From contig OZ253959.1 in the NCBI GenBank assembly GCA_965267425.1, positions 2,604,001-2,668,000 on the forward strand: a stretch of DNA of 64,000 bases, read 5' to 3'. Position numbers and translations under genes: made by a program. Of this stretch, positions 37,059 to 45,721 are shown piece by piece. The notes under the pieces were generated by a model. That model searched no databases and had not been told where the DNA came from. It saw only the letters and a list, made by a program, of their open reading frames with translations. Position 1 is the stretch's first letter; each line of letters begins with the position of its first letter. Origin of the DNA: G965267425 sp965267425. Lineage in GTDB: Bacteria; Bacteroidota; Bacteroidia; Flavobacteriales_E; Vicingaceae.

Positions 37059-38242
37059 TGTTAGAAAATCAGAAAATTAATTTAGAAAGGGCCATCATCA
37101 TTGGCCTTGACTATTCCAATCAAAGCGAATACCAAACACAGGAATACCTGGATGAACTGGAATTCCTCGCAAAAACTGCAGGTGCTAACACCTTAAAAAG
37201 GTTTACTCAAAAGCTGGATCAACCCAATGCCAAATCGTTCCTTGGTTCTGGTAAGATGAACGAAATAGCCAGTTACGTCAAAAAGGAAAAAATTGATGTA
37301 GCCATCTTTGATGATGAACTATCTCCTTCACAATTCAGGAATATTGAACAAGTGTTGGATTGCAAGGTGATGGATAGAAGTAATCTTATCCTTGACATTT
37401 TTGCAAGACGCGCACGAACGTCACATGCAAAAACACAAGTTGAACTGGCTCAGTATCAATATTTACTACCACGACTGACAAGAATGTGGACCCACCTTTC
37501 CCGACAAAAGGGTGGAATTGGCATGCGTGGTCCTGGTGAAACAGAAATTGAAACAGATAGACGTATCATTCGTGATAAGATTAGCCTTTTAAAAGGTCGA
37601 TTGCTGAAGATTGACAAGCAAAAGGCTACTCAACGTAAAAATCGAGGAAAAATGGTCAGGGTAGCTCTTGTTGGGTATACCAACGCTGGTAAGTCAACCT
37701 TGATGAATAAACTTACGAAGGCCGATGTATTTGCTGAAAACAAATTGTTTGCCACCTTGGACACTACTGTGCGAAAAGTAGTCATTGGCAATTTGCCGTT
37801 TTTACTTTCGGACACCGTAGGATTTATAAGAAAACTTCCACATCATTTAGTGGAATCATTTAAATCTACCCTGGATGAAGTCAGGGAATCAGATGTATTG
37901 CTTCATGTGATAGATATTTCACATCCAAATTTTGAAGAGCAATTTGACATTGTCAATCAGACCTTACTTGAATTAGGTGCGCAGGACAAACCCATCATTT
38001 TGGTGTTCAATAAAATTGATGCATTTACATATGTGAAAAAAGAAGATGATGATTTGACCCCAAAGACAAGGGAGAATATGAGTTTAGATGAGTTGAAAAA
38101 AACATGGATGGCCAAATTGGATTATCCTTGTTTGTTCATCTCTGTGCTGAAAAATCAGAATATCGATGAGTTGCGGGATTTATTGTATGAGAATATCAAA
38201 AATGAACATCTCCGCATATATCCACATCAATTGTTGTACTGA
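37058..38242 (+). CDS. hflX: Ribosome-associated GTPase HflX
   Basis: GTPase that binds the 50S subunit and helps rescue stalled ribosomes. 394 residues. N-terminal domain with TQKLDQPNAKSFLGSGKMNE and LSPSQFRNIEQVLDCKVMDR; the HflX signature GMRGPGETEIETDRRIIRDK; P-loop VGYTNAGKSTLMNKL; G3 DTVGFIRKLP; G4 NKID. The stop abuts the stop of convergent der with no gap. Confidence 0.94.
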   Translation: MLENQKINLERAIIIGLDYSNQSEYQTQEYLDELEFLAKTAGANTLKRFTQKLDQPNAKSFLGSGKMNEIASYVKKEKIDVAIFDDELSPSQFRNIEQVLDCKVMDRSNLILDIFARRARTSHAKTQVELAQYQYLLPRLTRMWTHLSRQKGGIGMRGPGETEIETDRRIIRDKISLLKGRLLKIDKQKATQRKNRGKMVRVALVGYTNAGKSTLMNKLTKADVFAENKLFATLDTTVRKVVIGNLPFLLSDTVGFIRKLPHHLVESFKSTLDEVRESDVLLHVIDISHPNFEEQFDIVNQTLLELGAQDKPIILVFNKIDAFTYVKKEDDDLTPKTRENMSLDELKKTWMAKLDYPCLFISVLKNQNIDELRDLLYENIKNEHLRIYPHQLLY

Positions 38243-39544
38243 TTATTTTTTTCGGATAAAGATTTTGATGGGTACTCCATTGAAATCGAAATGTTCCCGT
38301 AGTTTGTTTTCTAGAAAACGTTTGTAAGGTTCTTTTACATATTGTGGAAGATTACAATAAAATGCGAATGTTGGAGCATGCGTGGGCAATTGACTCACAA
38401 ATTTGATTTTGATGTATTTTCCTTTAACAGCAGGTGGGTTATTTGCCTGAATGATAGGCAGCATTACATCATTCAATTTTCGTGTTGGGATGTGTCGTCG
38501 TCTGTTGTGATAAACCTTCACAGCAGATTCGAGTGCCTTATAAACGCGCTGCTTTTCCAGGACCGATGTGAAAAAAATGGGCACATCATTAAATGGTGCC
38601 ATCTTTTCACGCAATTGCTTTTCGAACTTTGTGGCGGTGTTGGTCTCTTTGGCAATTTTATCCCATTTGTTGATCATTACCACCACTCCCTTTCGATTTC
38701 GAATGGCTATGCTGAGAATGTTTAAATCCTGCGCTTGTAAGCCCTCAACTGCATCCACCATTAGCAAACAGACATCCGAATTTTCAATGGCACGAATTGA
38801 TCGCATCACAGAATAGAACTCCAGATCTTCTGATACTTTTCCCTTTTTGCGAATTCCTGCAGTATCCACTAAAATAAAGTCAAATCCGTATGACGAATAT
38901 CGCGTCCCAATAGCATCTCTGGTGGTGCCGGCTACTGCCGTAACAATGTTACGTTCTTCACCTATCAGCAAATTGGCAAAGGACGATTTTCCCACATTCG
39001 GACGACCTACTATGGCAAACCGAGGAATATCTTCTTCCTTCCATTCGATGGGTTCCATGTCATTGGTAACCGCATCCAATAGTTCTCCAGTCCCACTTCC
39101 ATTGATGGATGAAATGGTATATATTTCACCAAGTCCTAATGAATGGAATTCCGCTGCTTCGGCAATGCGCTCATAATTGTCAACTTTATTGACCGCAACA
39201 TATACTTGCTTTTTGCTTTTTCTCAATAGTTCCGCCACTGCCAGGTCAAGATCCGTTACACCTGTGGTTACATCATTCACAAAAATGATTTGTTCCGCTT
39301 CTTCGATTGCAATCAAAACTTGTTTGCGGATTTCTTCTTCAAAAACATCTTCTGAACCCTTGACATATCCACCTGTATCGATAACCGAAAAATCCTTACC
39401 TGCCCAGGTAACCTGACCATAAAGACGATCCCTTGTAACCCCGCTCATTTCATCTACAATGGCATGTCTTGATTCTGTCAATCGATTAAATAATGTTGAC
39501 TTGCCCACGTTTGGACGACCCACTATGGCAACTAAGTTTCCCAT
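38243..39544 (-). CDS. der: Ribosome biogenesis GTPase Der
   Basis: Tandem-GTPase protein of 50S maturation. 433 residues. Two G domains: P-loops VGRPNVGKSTLFNRL and VGRPNVGKSSFANLL, switch motifs DTGGY and DTAGIRKKGK, NKVD and NKWD. A KH-like C-terminal domain follows (LPTHAPTFAFYCNLPQYVKE). It starts 1 nt after the era stop, so era-der form an operon. Confidence 0.95.
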   Translation of the reverse strand: MGNLVAIVGRPNVGKSTLFNRLTESRHAIVDEMSGVTRDRLYGQVTWAGKDFSVIDTGGYVKGSEDVFEEEIRKQVLIAIEEAEQIIFVNDVTTGVTDLDLAVAELLRKSKKQVYVAVNKVDNYERIAEAAEFHSLGLGEIYTISSINGSGTGELLDAVTNDMEPIEWKEEDIPRFAIVGRPNVGKSSFANLLIGEERNIVTAVAGTTRDAIGTRYSSYGFDFILVDTAGIRKKGKVSEDLEFYSVMRSIRAIENSDVCLLMVDAVEGLQAQDLNILSIAIRNRKGVVVMINKWDKIAKETNTATKFEKQLREKMAPFNDVPIFFTSVLEKQRVYKALESAVKVYHNRRRHIPTRKLNDVMLPIIQANNPPAVKGKYIKIKFVSQLPTHAPTFAFYCNLPQYVKEPYKRFLENKLREHFDFNGVPIKIFIRKK

Positions 39545-39545
39545 G

Positions 39546-40427
39546 TCAATTTAAGTATCCGAATTTTCTAAGTTTTTCCTCCTTATCTCTCCAATCCTTA
39601 TCCACTTTCACAAACAATTCCAAAAATACTTTGTGATTCAGGAATTTCTCAATGTCTTTTCTTGCCTGGGTTCCCACTTTTTTCAATCCCGAACCCTTAT
39701 GTCCTATAACGATGCCTTTTTGCGATTCACGACTTACAAAAATTATAGCACTAATTCGAACGATGGCTTCTGTTTCCTTGTATGATTCAATGACCACCTC
39801 ACATGAATAAGGTATTTCTTGTTTGTAATTCAGGAATATTTTCTCGCGAATAATTTCAGAAACGAAAAAACGCTCAGGTCTATCCGTCAAATCTTCAGCT
39901 GGATAATATGGGGGGCCTTCTGGAAGGTGATTTAGCAATAAATCAAAGAGCGTATTAGTGTTTCGCGCTTTTAATGCTGAAATGGGAACAATTTCCGCAT
40001 TTGGTAATGCTTTTTTCCAATTGTCGGCTGCTTCAAATACCACTTCATCATTTACTAAATCTGTTTTATTTAACGCAACAATTACTTTGGAAGAAGTCTT
40101 TTGGATTCGCTTCATGATTTCATTATCATTCAGCTCATTTTCCGTTACATCTGTAACTAAGAGAATGACATCTGCATCAACCAGGGCCGTATTTACAGCT
40201 TGCATCATTCCTTCGTGCAGTTTATATCCCGGTTTAACTATTCCTGGAGTGTCTGAAAACACCATTTGGTAATTGTCTCCATTGAGTATTCCCAGAATAC
40301 GATGTCTGGTGGTTTGTGCCTTACTGGTAATAATGGACATATTCTCTTTCACCAGGAGATTCATGAGGGTGGATTTCCCGGCATTCGGATTGCCAATGAT
40401 ATTAATAAAACCAGCTTTGTGGGCCAT
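39546..40427 (-). CDS. era: GTPase Era
   Basis: GTPase for 16S rRNA processing and 30S assembly. 293 residues from ATG 40427; the longer frame adds a 34-residue N-terminus unlike Era. P-loop NIIGNPNAGKSTLMNLL, switch DTPGIVKPGYKLHEGM, NKTD, and the C-terminal KH domain with VIGHKGSGLKKVGTQARKDI. It is followed immediately by der. Confidence 0.95.
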   Translation of the reverse strand: MAHKAGFINIIGNPNAGKSTLMNLLVKENMSIITSKAQTTRHRILGILNGDNYQMVFSDTPGIVKPGYKLHEGMMQAVNTALVDADVILLVTDVTENELNDNEIMKRIQKTSSKVIVALNKTDLVNDEVVFEAADNWKKALPNAEIVPISALKARNTNTLFDLLLNHLPEGPPYYPAEDLTDRPERFFVSEIIREKIFLNYKQEIPYSCEVVIESYKETEAIVRISAIIFVSRESQKGIVIGHKGSGLKKVGTQARKDIEKFLNHKVFLELFVKVDKDWRDKEEKLRKFGYLN

Positions 40428-40579
40428 GATAATTGAAAAGGATTGCAAAGGAACAAAATATCGTGTAAATGGAAAGGTCAAAGGCAAAAATGAAGGATCT
40501 TGAAACTGCGCATTCTTACAATATTCCATTTAGGCATTTTACCTATAAATGAGGACAAATCACGCTTTATAATTGTAAT

Positions 40580-40810
40580 GTGAAAAAATCACTACTCATC
40601 ATAGCCATAAGTGGGATGTGTTTTTTATCGGTTGGATGCAAACGATTGAATGAATGCAGATGCCAGGTTTTTGTAGGAAATCAAGAATTAGGCGCCACAT
40701 CATTGGTAACCAAAATGGAAAAATCTCAAGCTCGAGACTGGTGTGGTTCATTCAATTCGGATGAAAGTTTGGGAGAACAACGTGCCATAACCACCTGCTA
40801 CTTAAACTAG
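40580..40810 (+). CDS. Small Cys-rich lipoprotein
   Basis: 76 residues starting at GTG 40580. Lipoprotein signal with lipobox LSVGC. The mature part has five further Cys after the acylated one (NECRCQVFV, DWCGSF, TTCYLN), so at least two disulfides are possible. No family is recognised. It is divergent from era. An A-rich TATAATTG-like -7 element may lie just upstream, but it is weak. Confidence 0.6.
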   Translation: MKKSLLIIAISGMCFLSVGCKRLNECRCQVFVGNQELGATSLVTKMEKSQARDWCGSFNSDESLGEQRAITTCYLN

Positions 40811-40865
40811 TATCGAATTTAGATTTGTCAGTTGATTTCAAGGAGATCATTCATTTTAATTTTGT

Positions 40866-40896
40866 TTGGTTGAGTGTATCGCTTTGGTTATATTTG
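40866..40896 (+). promoter_or_regulatory. Promoter for tRNA-fMet
   Basis: TTG (40866-40868), 20-bp spacer, TATATTTG (40889-40896): exact Bacteroidota consensus, 26 bp before the tRNA 5' end. Confidence 0.75.
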
Positions 40897-40922
40897 CAGA
40901 CCCAAAAATGGAAAAGACATAT

Positions 40923-40995
<73 letters not shown>

Positions 40996-40999
40996 CTAG

Positions 41000-41030
41000 A
41001 AAAACCAGGTCAGTTGGCCTGGTTTTTTTT
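41000..41030 (+). terminator. tRNA-fMet terminator (first copy)
   Basis: Stem CCAGGTC / GGCCTGG with loop AGTT, flanked by five A and eight T. It recurs in the second unit with a T.G pair, and in the third it is damaged (CTAGG facing CATGG). Confidence 0.85.
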
Positions 41031-41085
41031 ATGCATCAAGACGGAGAACAAGTTTACTTGGGCGACGGCAAATGCATAAAAAATT

Positions 41086-41106
41086 CAAGTGAAACTTGGT
41101 TTTTTT
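41086..41106 (+). terminator. Second hairpin with T-tract inside repeat unit 1
   Basis: CAAGT-GAA-ACTTG followed by a T-run is found in all three units (in unit 3 the right arm is ATTTG, giving a G.T pair). Terminator-like, but it might serve only a transcript internal to the array. Confidence 0.5.
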
Positions 41107-41556
41107 AGTAAAGCCCCCTTTATGGCCCGCCGAATTTCGTTGCAAATGAATGAGGCAATCCTGTCACCGCTACTAGAAAAACCAGGTTAGTTGGCCTGGT
41201 TTTTTTATGCAATGAGTCGGAGAACAAGTTTACTTGGGCGACGGCAAATGCATAAATAATTCAAGTGAAACTTGGTTTTTTTAGTAAAGCCCCCCTTTAT
41301 GGCCCGCCGAAATTCATGCCAATGAATGAGGCAATCCTGTCCCCGCTACTAGAAAAACTAGGTCAGTTGGCATGGTTTTTTTTATGCAATGAGTCGGAGA
41401 ACAAGTTTATTTGGGCGACCGCAAATGCATAAAAAATTCAAGTGAAATTTGGTTTTTTTAGTAAAGCCCCCCTTTATGGCCCGCCGAAATTCACGCCAAT
41501 GAATGAGGCAATCGTGTCCCCGCCAATAGAAAAACCAGGCCAATTAGTTTCAATAT

Positions 41557-42897
41557 TTACATTTCGTAACGTTGAGTACTACCCGTAAATATATTTTCAG
41601 CATCTCCCTCCATCAGCAAGTCAATCATATTCAGGGTTATTTTCTTAATCAAATCAGCATCGTCACCTTCCATTCCTGCCTTTTTGCACCAATTGGTATT
41701 ACCAGTATTAATGATAATCCCAGAAGTTTCATTCCGCTGAAGTCCAACCCATGCACCATTGGTATTTTCCCAAATATCAATGCCTTTTCTATTGTTCGAT
41801 GTAAAATCAAAACCGAACAATTCATAACGAAAATATCCAAATGGGTTGTCCAGTTTAAAACTTGAAGAGTCTAAAGAAAATATCAACGGCGCACCATCGA
41901 CTTCGTCTGCAGGAAGAGAAATCAAATCATTTTCCTCAATGTAACAATCTTTAAAAATCTGAGAATTGGTATTTACCAAACGGTATCCATCCCATCCATT
42001 ATCTACTTTCTTGCCAAATCCTCCGTACATGAAATCTAATCCGATGGATTCCATGACAGAATAATTCAATGCCGCATCTGGCCAAGTGATGGTAAGTAAA
42101 CTGGAATCTTCTACTGGGTCGGTTGAACCTTTGTAACAAATCATCTGATTGCCATCTGCACTATAACGTACTTGCCACCACATGGTATTACCACTTAAAA
42201 TCAAAGCATGATTACCTTCATTTACATATCGGTCCAAATTGAGACGAGCTTGTTTTGTCCAGTATTCAGAATGACCTGGAATAATGATCAAGTTGGACGT
42301 ATTGAAAAGTTCGAAGTTATCCAAATCCTGATCCGACAAGTAGCCAATCTTGTACTTTTTGTTCTTAGTGGCAATCCATTTCAAAAATTCTTTGGAATGA
42401 AAAGGCAAATTTAATGGCCTTTGAAAGGATACAACTTTAGCAGGAACCTTTCCTGAAGAATTGTAAACATATGTGCTTTTTCCGCCACTACAGGAATAAG
42501 CGTTTTCTGTATTTGAAGAATACACTACCAAAAAATCATACTCTTCTTCAAGATTGGGTCTCACCACAAAAGGAATTTTATCATCAATCACATACACCCC
42601 ACTTTTGAAATTTGGCAATTGCAAAGAGTGGGTCAATTGATATTTAAACCCATTTTTGTAGGGTTGATTAATAAATGTGTCTTGGGGAAATATAGATACA
42701 ATCTCAAAAGAAAACACTTTACTACCATTGATATCTTCGACAATAGATTTGTGCTTATGGTATTCTTTAATAGCATTTATAAATACCTGTATTGAATCAT
42801 TGGAATCATAAGAAATTTTATCGGTGTAACCGTCAATGATAGGATTCTTGCAAGCCACCGCTGCCAATAACACGCCTAGAAAAGTATAGATCTTCAT
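41557..42897 (-). CDS. Lipoprotein with N,N-dimethylformamidase large-subunit-like C-terminal domain
   Basis: 446 residues from ATG 42897; the preceding TTG is not needed. Lipoprotein signal MKIYTFLGVLLAAVAC. The C-terminal ~300 residues resemble the DMFase beta-subunit-like domain: KIGYLSDQDLDNFELF, IIIPGHSEYWTKQARLNLDR, ALILSGNTMWWQVRYSADGN and MICYKG. In DMFase the fold carries the iron site; the Tyr-rich segment is partly conserved, but I could not verify metal ligands. Function unknown, perhaps a surface hydrolase. No partner gene; its stop lies at the edge of the repeat array. Confidence 0.75.
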   Translation of the reverse strand: MKIYTFLGVLLAAVACKNPIIDGYTDKISYDSNDSIQVFINAIKEYHKHKSIVEDINGSKVFSFEIVSIFPQDTFINQPYKNGFKYQLTHSLQLPNFKSGVYVIDDKIPFVVRPNLEEEYDFLVVYSSNTENAYSCSGGKSTYVYNSSGKVPAKVVSFQRPLNLPFHSKEFLKWIATKNKKYKIGYLSDQDLDNFELFNTSNLIIIPGHSEYWTKQARLNLDRYVNEGNHALILSGNTMWWQVRYSADGNQMICYKGSTDPVEDSSLLTITWPDAALNYSVMESIGLDFMYGGFGKKVDNGWDGYRLVNTNSQIFKDCYIEENDLISLPADEVDGAPLIFSLDSSSFKLDNPFGYFRYELFGFDFTSNNRKGIDIWENTNGAWVGLQRNETSGIIINTGNTNWCKKAGMEGDDADLIKKITLNMIDLLMEGDAENIFTGSTQRYEM

Positions 42898-43147
42898 GAG
42901 GACCAAATTCTAAATGGGCGGTGAACATTTTATGTAGAATACATATAAATTTAAATACTATTTGAAACATTAAATATGATTTTCATCAGTATTGACTTTG
43001 AATAACATACTTTAAAAATTTTACTCAAGAAGAAGTACTAGTGGAATGGCACGTTATCATGCGTTTTGATGAAGGAACAATTTTGCCAGTCATTCTTTCC
43101 ATTCCTTTTCTTTATCTTTCCCAATTCATCATTGAACACATCGATTT

Positions 43148-44419
43148 ATGCAAGATCCTTATATCATCATTATTAGTTTCAGCCTTCTTGTTATCTTTTC
43201 TTATGGTTTCAATGTAATTACCAAATACACCAAAATTCCGGCAGTAATATTATTAATGGCAACGGGCGTTATGTTGAGTTATGGCTTGGATATGTTAGAA
43301 ATCAGATTGCCCAAATTGTTGGACCCTTTGCGCGTTATAGGTGTTGTAGGATTGATGATGATTGTGTTGGAAGGAGCTTTGGATTTAAAGCTCAAACGAG
43401 ATAAATGGAAGGTTATACTGACTTCTTTTGTAACAGCGCTTATCATATTGGGATTAACAACTGTAGGGATTGCTGCGGTGATTCAATACTTTGTGGTTTG
43501 TCCATTTCGAAATGCATTGATCTACGCCATTCCATTGTCTGTAGTCAGCAGTGCCATTGTCATACCCAGCGTTAATGATTTATTGCCTCAGAAAAAAGAA
43601 TACATGATTTATGAATCAACATTCTCCGACATTTTGGGAATTATGTTGTTTGATTTTATCATTTACGAACCGAAAGCAGGAATTAGTTACGAATGGGCGG
43701 TAACTTCCAATATTCTTATCTCTCTTTTCGCTTCTATATTACTCAGCTATATCATGGTATTGGTGTTCCAGAAAGTCACCACAAAGCTGAAAATATTTCT
43801 CTTCCTGGCAGTGCTTTCATTGTTATTTTCAATTGGAAAATACTTGCATTTCTCTGCACTGATGATCATATTGATTTTCGGACTTGTCTTGTACAACCAT
43901 AAGGTCTTTTTCCGGGGATTTTTACAAAGATGGATCAATGATGATGCAGTGCACATCATACGTGATGATTTTCGATTGATTACGGAAGAAACTTCCTTTT
44001 TGATTCGCACATTTTTCTTTGTCATCTTCGGAATGACCATGGAACTCGAGTCATTGATTCGCCCTCAGGTAATTGTTGTTGGGTTCATGACATTAGTGGT
44101 GATTTACCTCGTTCGTTTTTTCAATTTGAAAGTTTTTGCAAAGTCTAATTTGTTTCCAGAAATCAGTATAGCGCCAAGAGGTTTGGTGACCATTCTTCTT
44201 TTCATTCGTATTCCGGAAAAATATTTCATTGCAGATTTTGACAATGGTATATTGGTCTTCACCATCATCGCCACTAGTTTGATCATGATGTTCGGGTTAA
44301 TTATTTCAGGTAGCGATGAAACAGATCTTACCCGAAAAAATATGGAAGAAACTTCCGATGAAAGTGATGAGATTGTATCTAACGATAGCGGTGCAATTGA
44401 ATCTTCGACTGATCAATAG
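43148..44419 (+). CDS. CPA-type cation:proton antiporter
   Basis: 423 residues with about twelve hydrophobic helices, typical of the Na+/H+ exchanger superfamily. Features: short N-terminal helix pair (FSLLVIFSYGFNVITKYTKI), VVSSAIVIPSV and ESTFSDILGIMLFDF, the last with acidic residues where the CPA ion-binding motif is expected. A hydrophilic acidic tail of about 30 residues follows (ETDLTRKNMEETSDESDEIV), without a RCK/TrkA domain. It probably exports Na+ or K+ for pH and salt balance. Monocistronic; its last 7 nt overlap the stop of a degraded leftward frame. Confidence 0.82.
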   Translation: MQDPYIIIISFSLLVIFSYGFNVITKYTKIPAVILLMATGVMLSYGLDMLEIRLPKLLDPLRVIGVVGLMMIVLEGALDLKLKRDKWKVILTSFVTALIILGLTTVGIAAVIQYFVVCPFRNALIYAIPLSVVSSAIVIPSVNDLLPQKKEYMIYESTFSDILGIMLFDFIIYEPKAGISYEWAVTSNILISLFASILLSYIMVLVFQKVTTKLKIFLFLAVLSLLFSIGKYLHFSALMIILIFGLVLYNHKVFFRGFLQRWINDDAVHIIRDDFRLITEETSFLIRTFFFVIFGMTMELESLIRPQVIVVGFMTLVVIYLVRFFNLKVFAKSNLFPEISIAPRGLVTILLFIRIPEKYFIADFDNGILVFTIIATSLIMMFGLIISGSDETDLTRKNMEETSDESDEIVSNDSGAIESSTDQ

Positions 44420-44595
44420 AACCCACGATGAGACATTCTGAAAGGTAAGTTTTGTTCCAATCGAATAGCATTTTCTGTTATTGCCCGTAAACGATTAATT
44501 CCTTCCAATGGATTATTTACCAGGCTTCCCGGCAACAATCCAATTGAAAATTCCAAGAGTGGGCATATCACGTATTTCCTCAATTGACGTAAAGG
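44413..44595 (-). pseudogene. Remnant of a coding sequence, C-terminal part
   Basis: An open frame of 60 codons runs from an in-frame TAG (44596-44598) to TGA at 44413. It reads as normal protein (LLEFSIGLLPGSLVNNPLEG; RLRAITENAIRLEQNLPFRM) with this genome's codon habits. It continues upstream past the TAG for about 27 further codons (LLAFLAEKFKHKCQLDVHVA) until another TAG at 44680. There is no convincing start. I read it as a decayed gene whose 5' part is lost or interrupted; I cannot name the family. It fills most of the otherwise empty 327-bp gap. Confidence 0.45.
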
Positions 44596-44680
44596 CTAGT
44601 TAGTCGCAACATGCACATCTAATTGACATTTGTGCTTAAATTTTTCAGCTAAAAATGCCAAAAGTGTTAATTGAATGATC

Positions 44681-44688
44681 TACTTTTG
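44681..44688 (+). promoter_or_regulatory. -7 element for the 181-residue lipoprotein gene
   Basis: TACTTTTG, exact match to TAnnTTTG, 58 bp before the ATG at 44747. No TTG at -33. Confidence 0.45.
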
Positions 44689-44746
44689 CAAAGGTCAATT
44701 CATGTTTCCACCGGCATGAATAATTGGTTTTCAAACTTTATCGCAA

Positions 44747-45292
44747 ATGTCCAAATGGATATTCTGGATAGCATGTTTTCATGTTGTCATTTTTTCATCG
44801 TGTGGCTCCCAGGATTTTTCGAATCTTCAAGGGGAAGAAAAAGAAGTAGTTGATAGAACACATGCTTTTCTTTCTTGGTATCGTGACAATTATTACAAAA
44901 TAGTGTCTTTGACGGATGAGTTAGTCCCTTATTCGGCGGACACAATTCTTGACAATCAATATGCTGTAGACTTTACCAATGCTGAATCTTATGTTGATTT
45001 TTTGGATTCTTCGGGGTTCTTTTCAAAAGGATATGTCCTGGATTTATACAACTATCTTCAAGATTGTGATAGGAGAATGAGGCTTGCCAAGCAATCCGAT
45101 GGACCGCCAATGGGGCTGGAAGTAGATCCGATTCTGAAAACACATGAACCTCAGGATATTTTCGAAAGATTAGAAACTTCTAATGTTAAATCCGTCCAAG
45201 TTGCACAGCAAAAAGCAACAGTTGTGTTGGAGTTTGTTGGAGAAAAAGAGTTTTCGTTGGTAAAAATCAATGACAACTGGTATTTGGAATAA
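44747..45292 (+). CDS. Lipoprotein, DUF3828-like
   Basis: 181 residues. Lipoprotein signal with the lipobox at IFSSCG. The body has an SFLSWYRDNYYKI-like start (AFLSWYRDNYYKIVSLTDEL), a middle with CDRRMRLAKQSDGPPMGLEV, and the end AQQKATVVLEFVGEKEFSLV with KINDNWYLE. This is the pattern of DUF3828 (cystatin-like) lipoproteins; the assignment is tentative. Probably inner or outer membrane anchored. Followed by a region with three minus-strand terminator hairpins and no plus-strand T-tract terminator of its own. Confidence 0.65.
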   Translation: MSKWIFWIACFHVVIFSSCGSQDFSNLQGEEKEVVDRTHAFLSWYRDNYYKIVSLTDELVPYSADTILDNQYAVDFTNAESYVDFLDSSGFFSKGYVLDLYNYLQDCDRRMRLAKQSDGPPMGLEVDPILKTHEPQDIFERLETSNVKSVQVAQQKATVVLEFVGEKEFSLVKINDNWYLE

Positions 45293-45309
45293 TGATTCCG
45301 TTGTCCATT

Positions 45310-45338
45310 AAAAAACCCCCAATTTATCAAGTCGGGGG
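45310..45338 (-). terminator. Intrinsic terminator of the 41-codon ORF
   Basis: On the minus strand CCCCC ... GGGGG (45338-45334 / 45320-45316), extended by G.T, A-T and two T-A pairs round a GAT loop, then a run of six T. It begins 8 nt after the stop of the small frame. Confidence 0.75.
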
Positions 45339-45345
45339 CACTTGT

Positions 45346-45471
45346 TCATCCAAATAATTTTCGAAGTACTACAATTAACTTACCTATTTCCGCAAATAGC
45401 TTAATCAGTTCAGATAATTTACATCTCGAAAGGCGAAGGATGAACTTTGTCATTCGTCTAAACATAGACAT
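45346..45471 (-). CDS. Small basic amphipathic protein (41 codons)
   Basis: ATG 45471 to TGA 45346, too short for usual gene-finding thresholds. An in-frame TGA lies immediately before the ATG, so the start cannot be further upstream; ATG 45453 is an alternative. The product is basic (Lys/Arg 10 of 41, two Glu) and mostly helical-amphipathic (CKLSELIKLFAEIGKLIVVL). It lies between two minus-strand hairpin terminators and has its own terminator 8 nt after the stop, which argues for a real transcription unit. I recognise no family; a membrane-active peptide is possible but unproven. Confidence 0.5.
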   Translation of the reverse strand: MSMFRRMTKFILRLSRCKLSELIKLFAEIGKLIVVLRKLFG

Positions 45472-45532
45472 TCATTAATTCTCTGACTACATTGCCAGAG
45501 GATTTCCAGTTTCCAAATGGAAAAAGGAGATC

Positions 45533-45561
45533 AAAAAACCCGCAGTGATAAGCTGCGGGTT
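45533..45561 (-). terminator. Intrinsic terminator upstream of the small frame
   Basis: On the minus strand AACCCGCAG / CTGCGGGTT, 9 bp with a 7-nt loop, followed by six T. It separates the small ORF from any readthrough of the TonB receptor transcript. Confidence 0.65.
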
Positions 45562-45685
45562 AGTTCTTATTCAAGAAACAAGCATCAAAAATGAAGCTTG
45601 GATTTAATGTCCTACTTGACGAATGACATTTCAAAACTAATTAAATTGATTCATTCTATGGAATTAGTATCAGGGTTTCAAAGTT

Positions 45686-45713
45686 AAAAAAGGGGGAATC
45701 ATTGGATTCCCCC
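45686..45713 (-). terminator. Intrinsic terminator of the TonB receptor gene
   Basis: On the minus strand a perfect 9-bp stem (GGGGGAATC / GATTCCCCC, loop CAAT) followed by six T. It starts 9 nt after the receptor stop. Confidence 0.85.
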
Positions 45714-45721
45714 CGCTTAGG

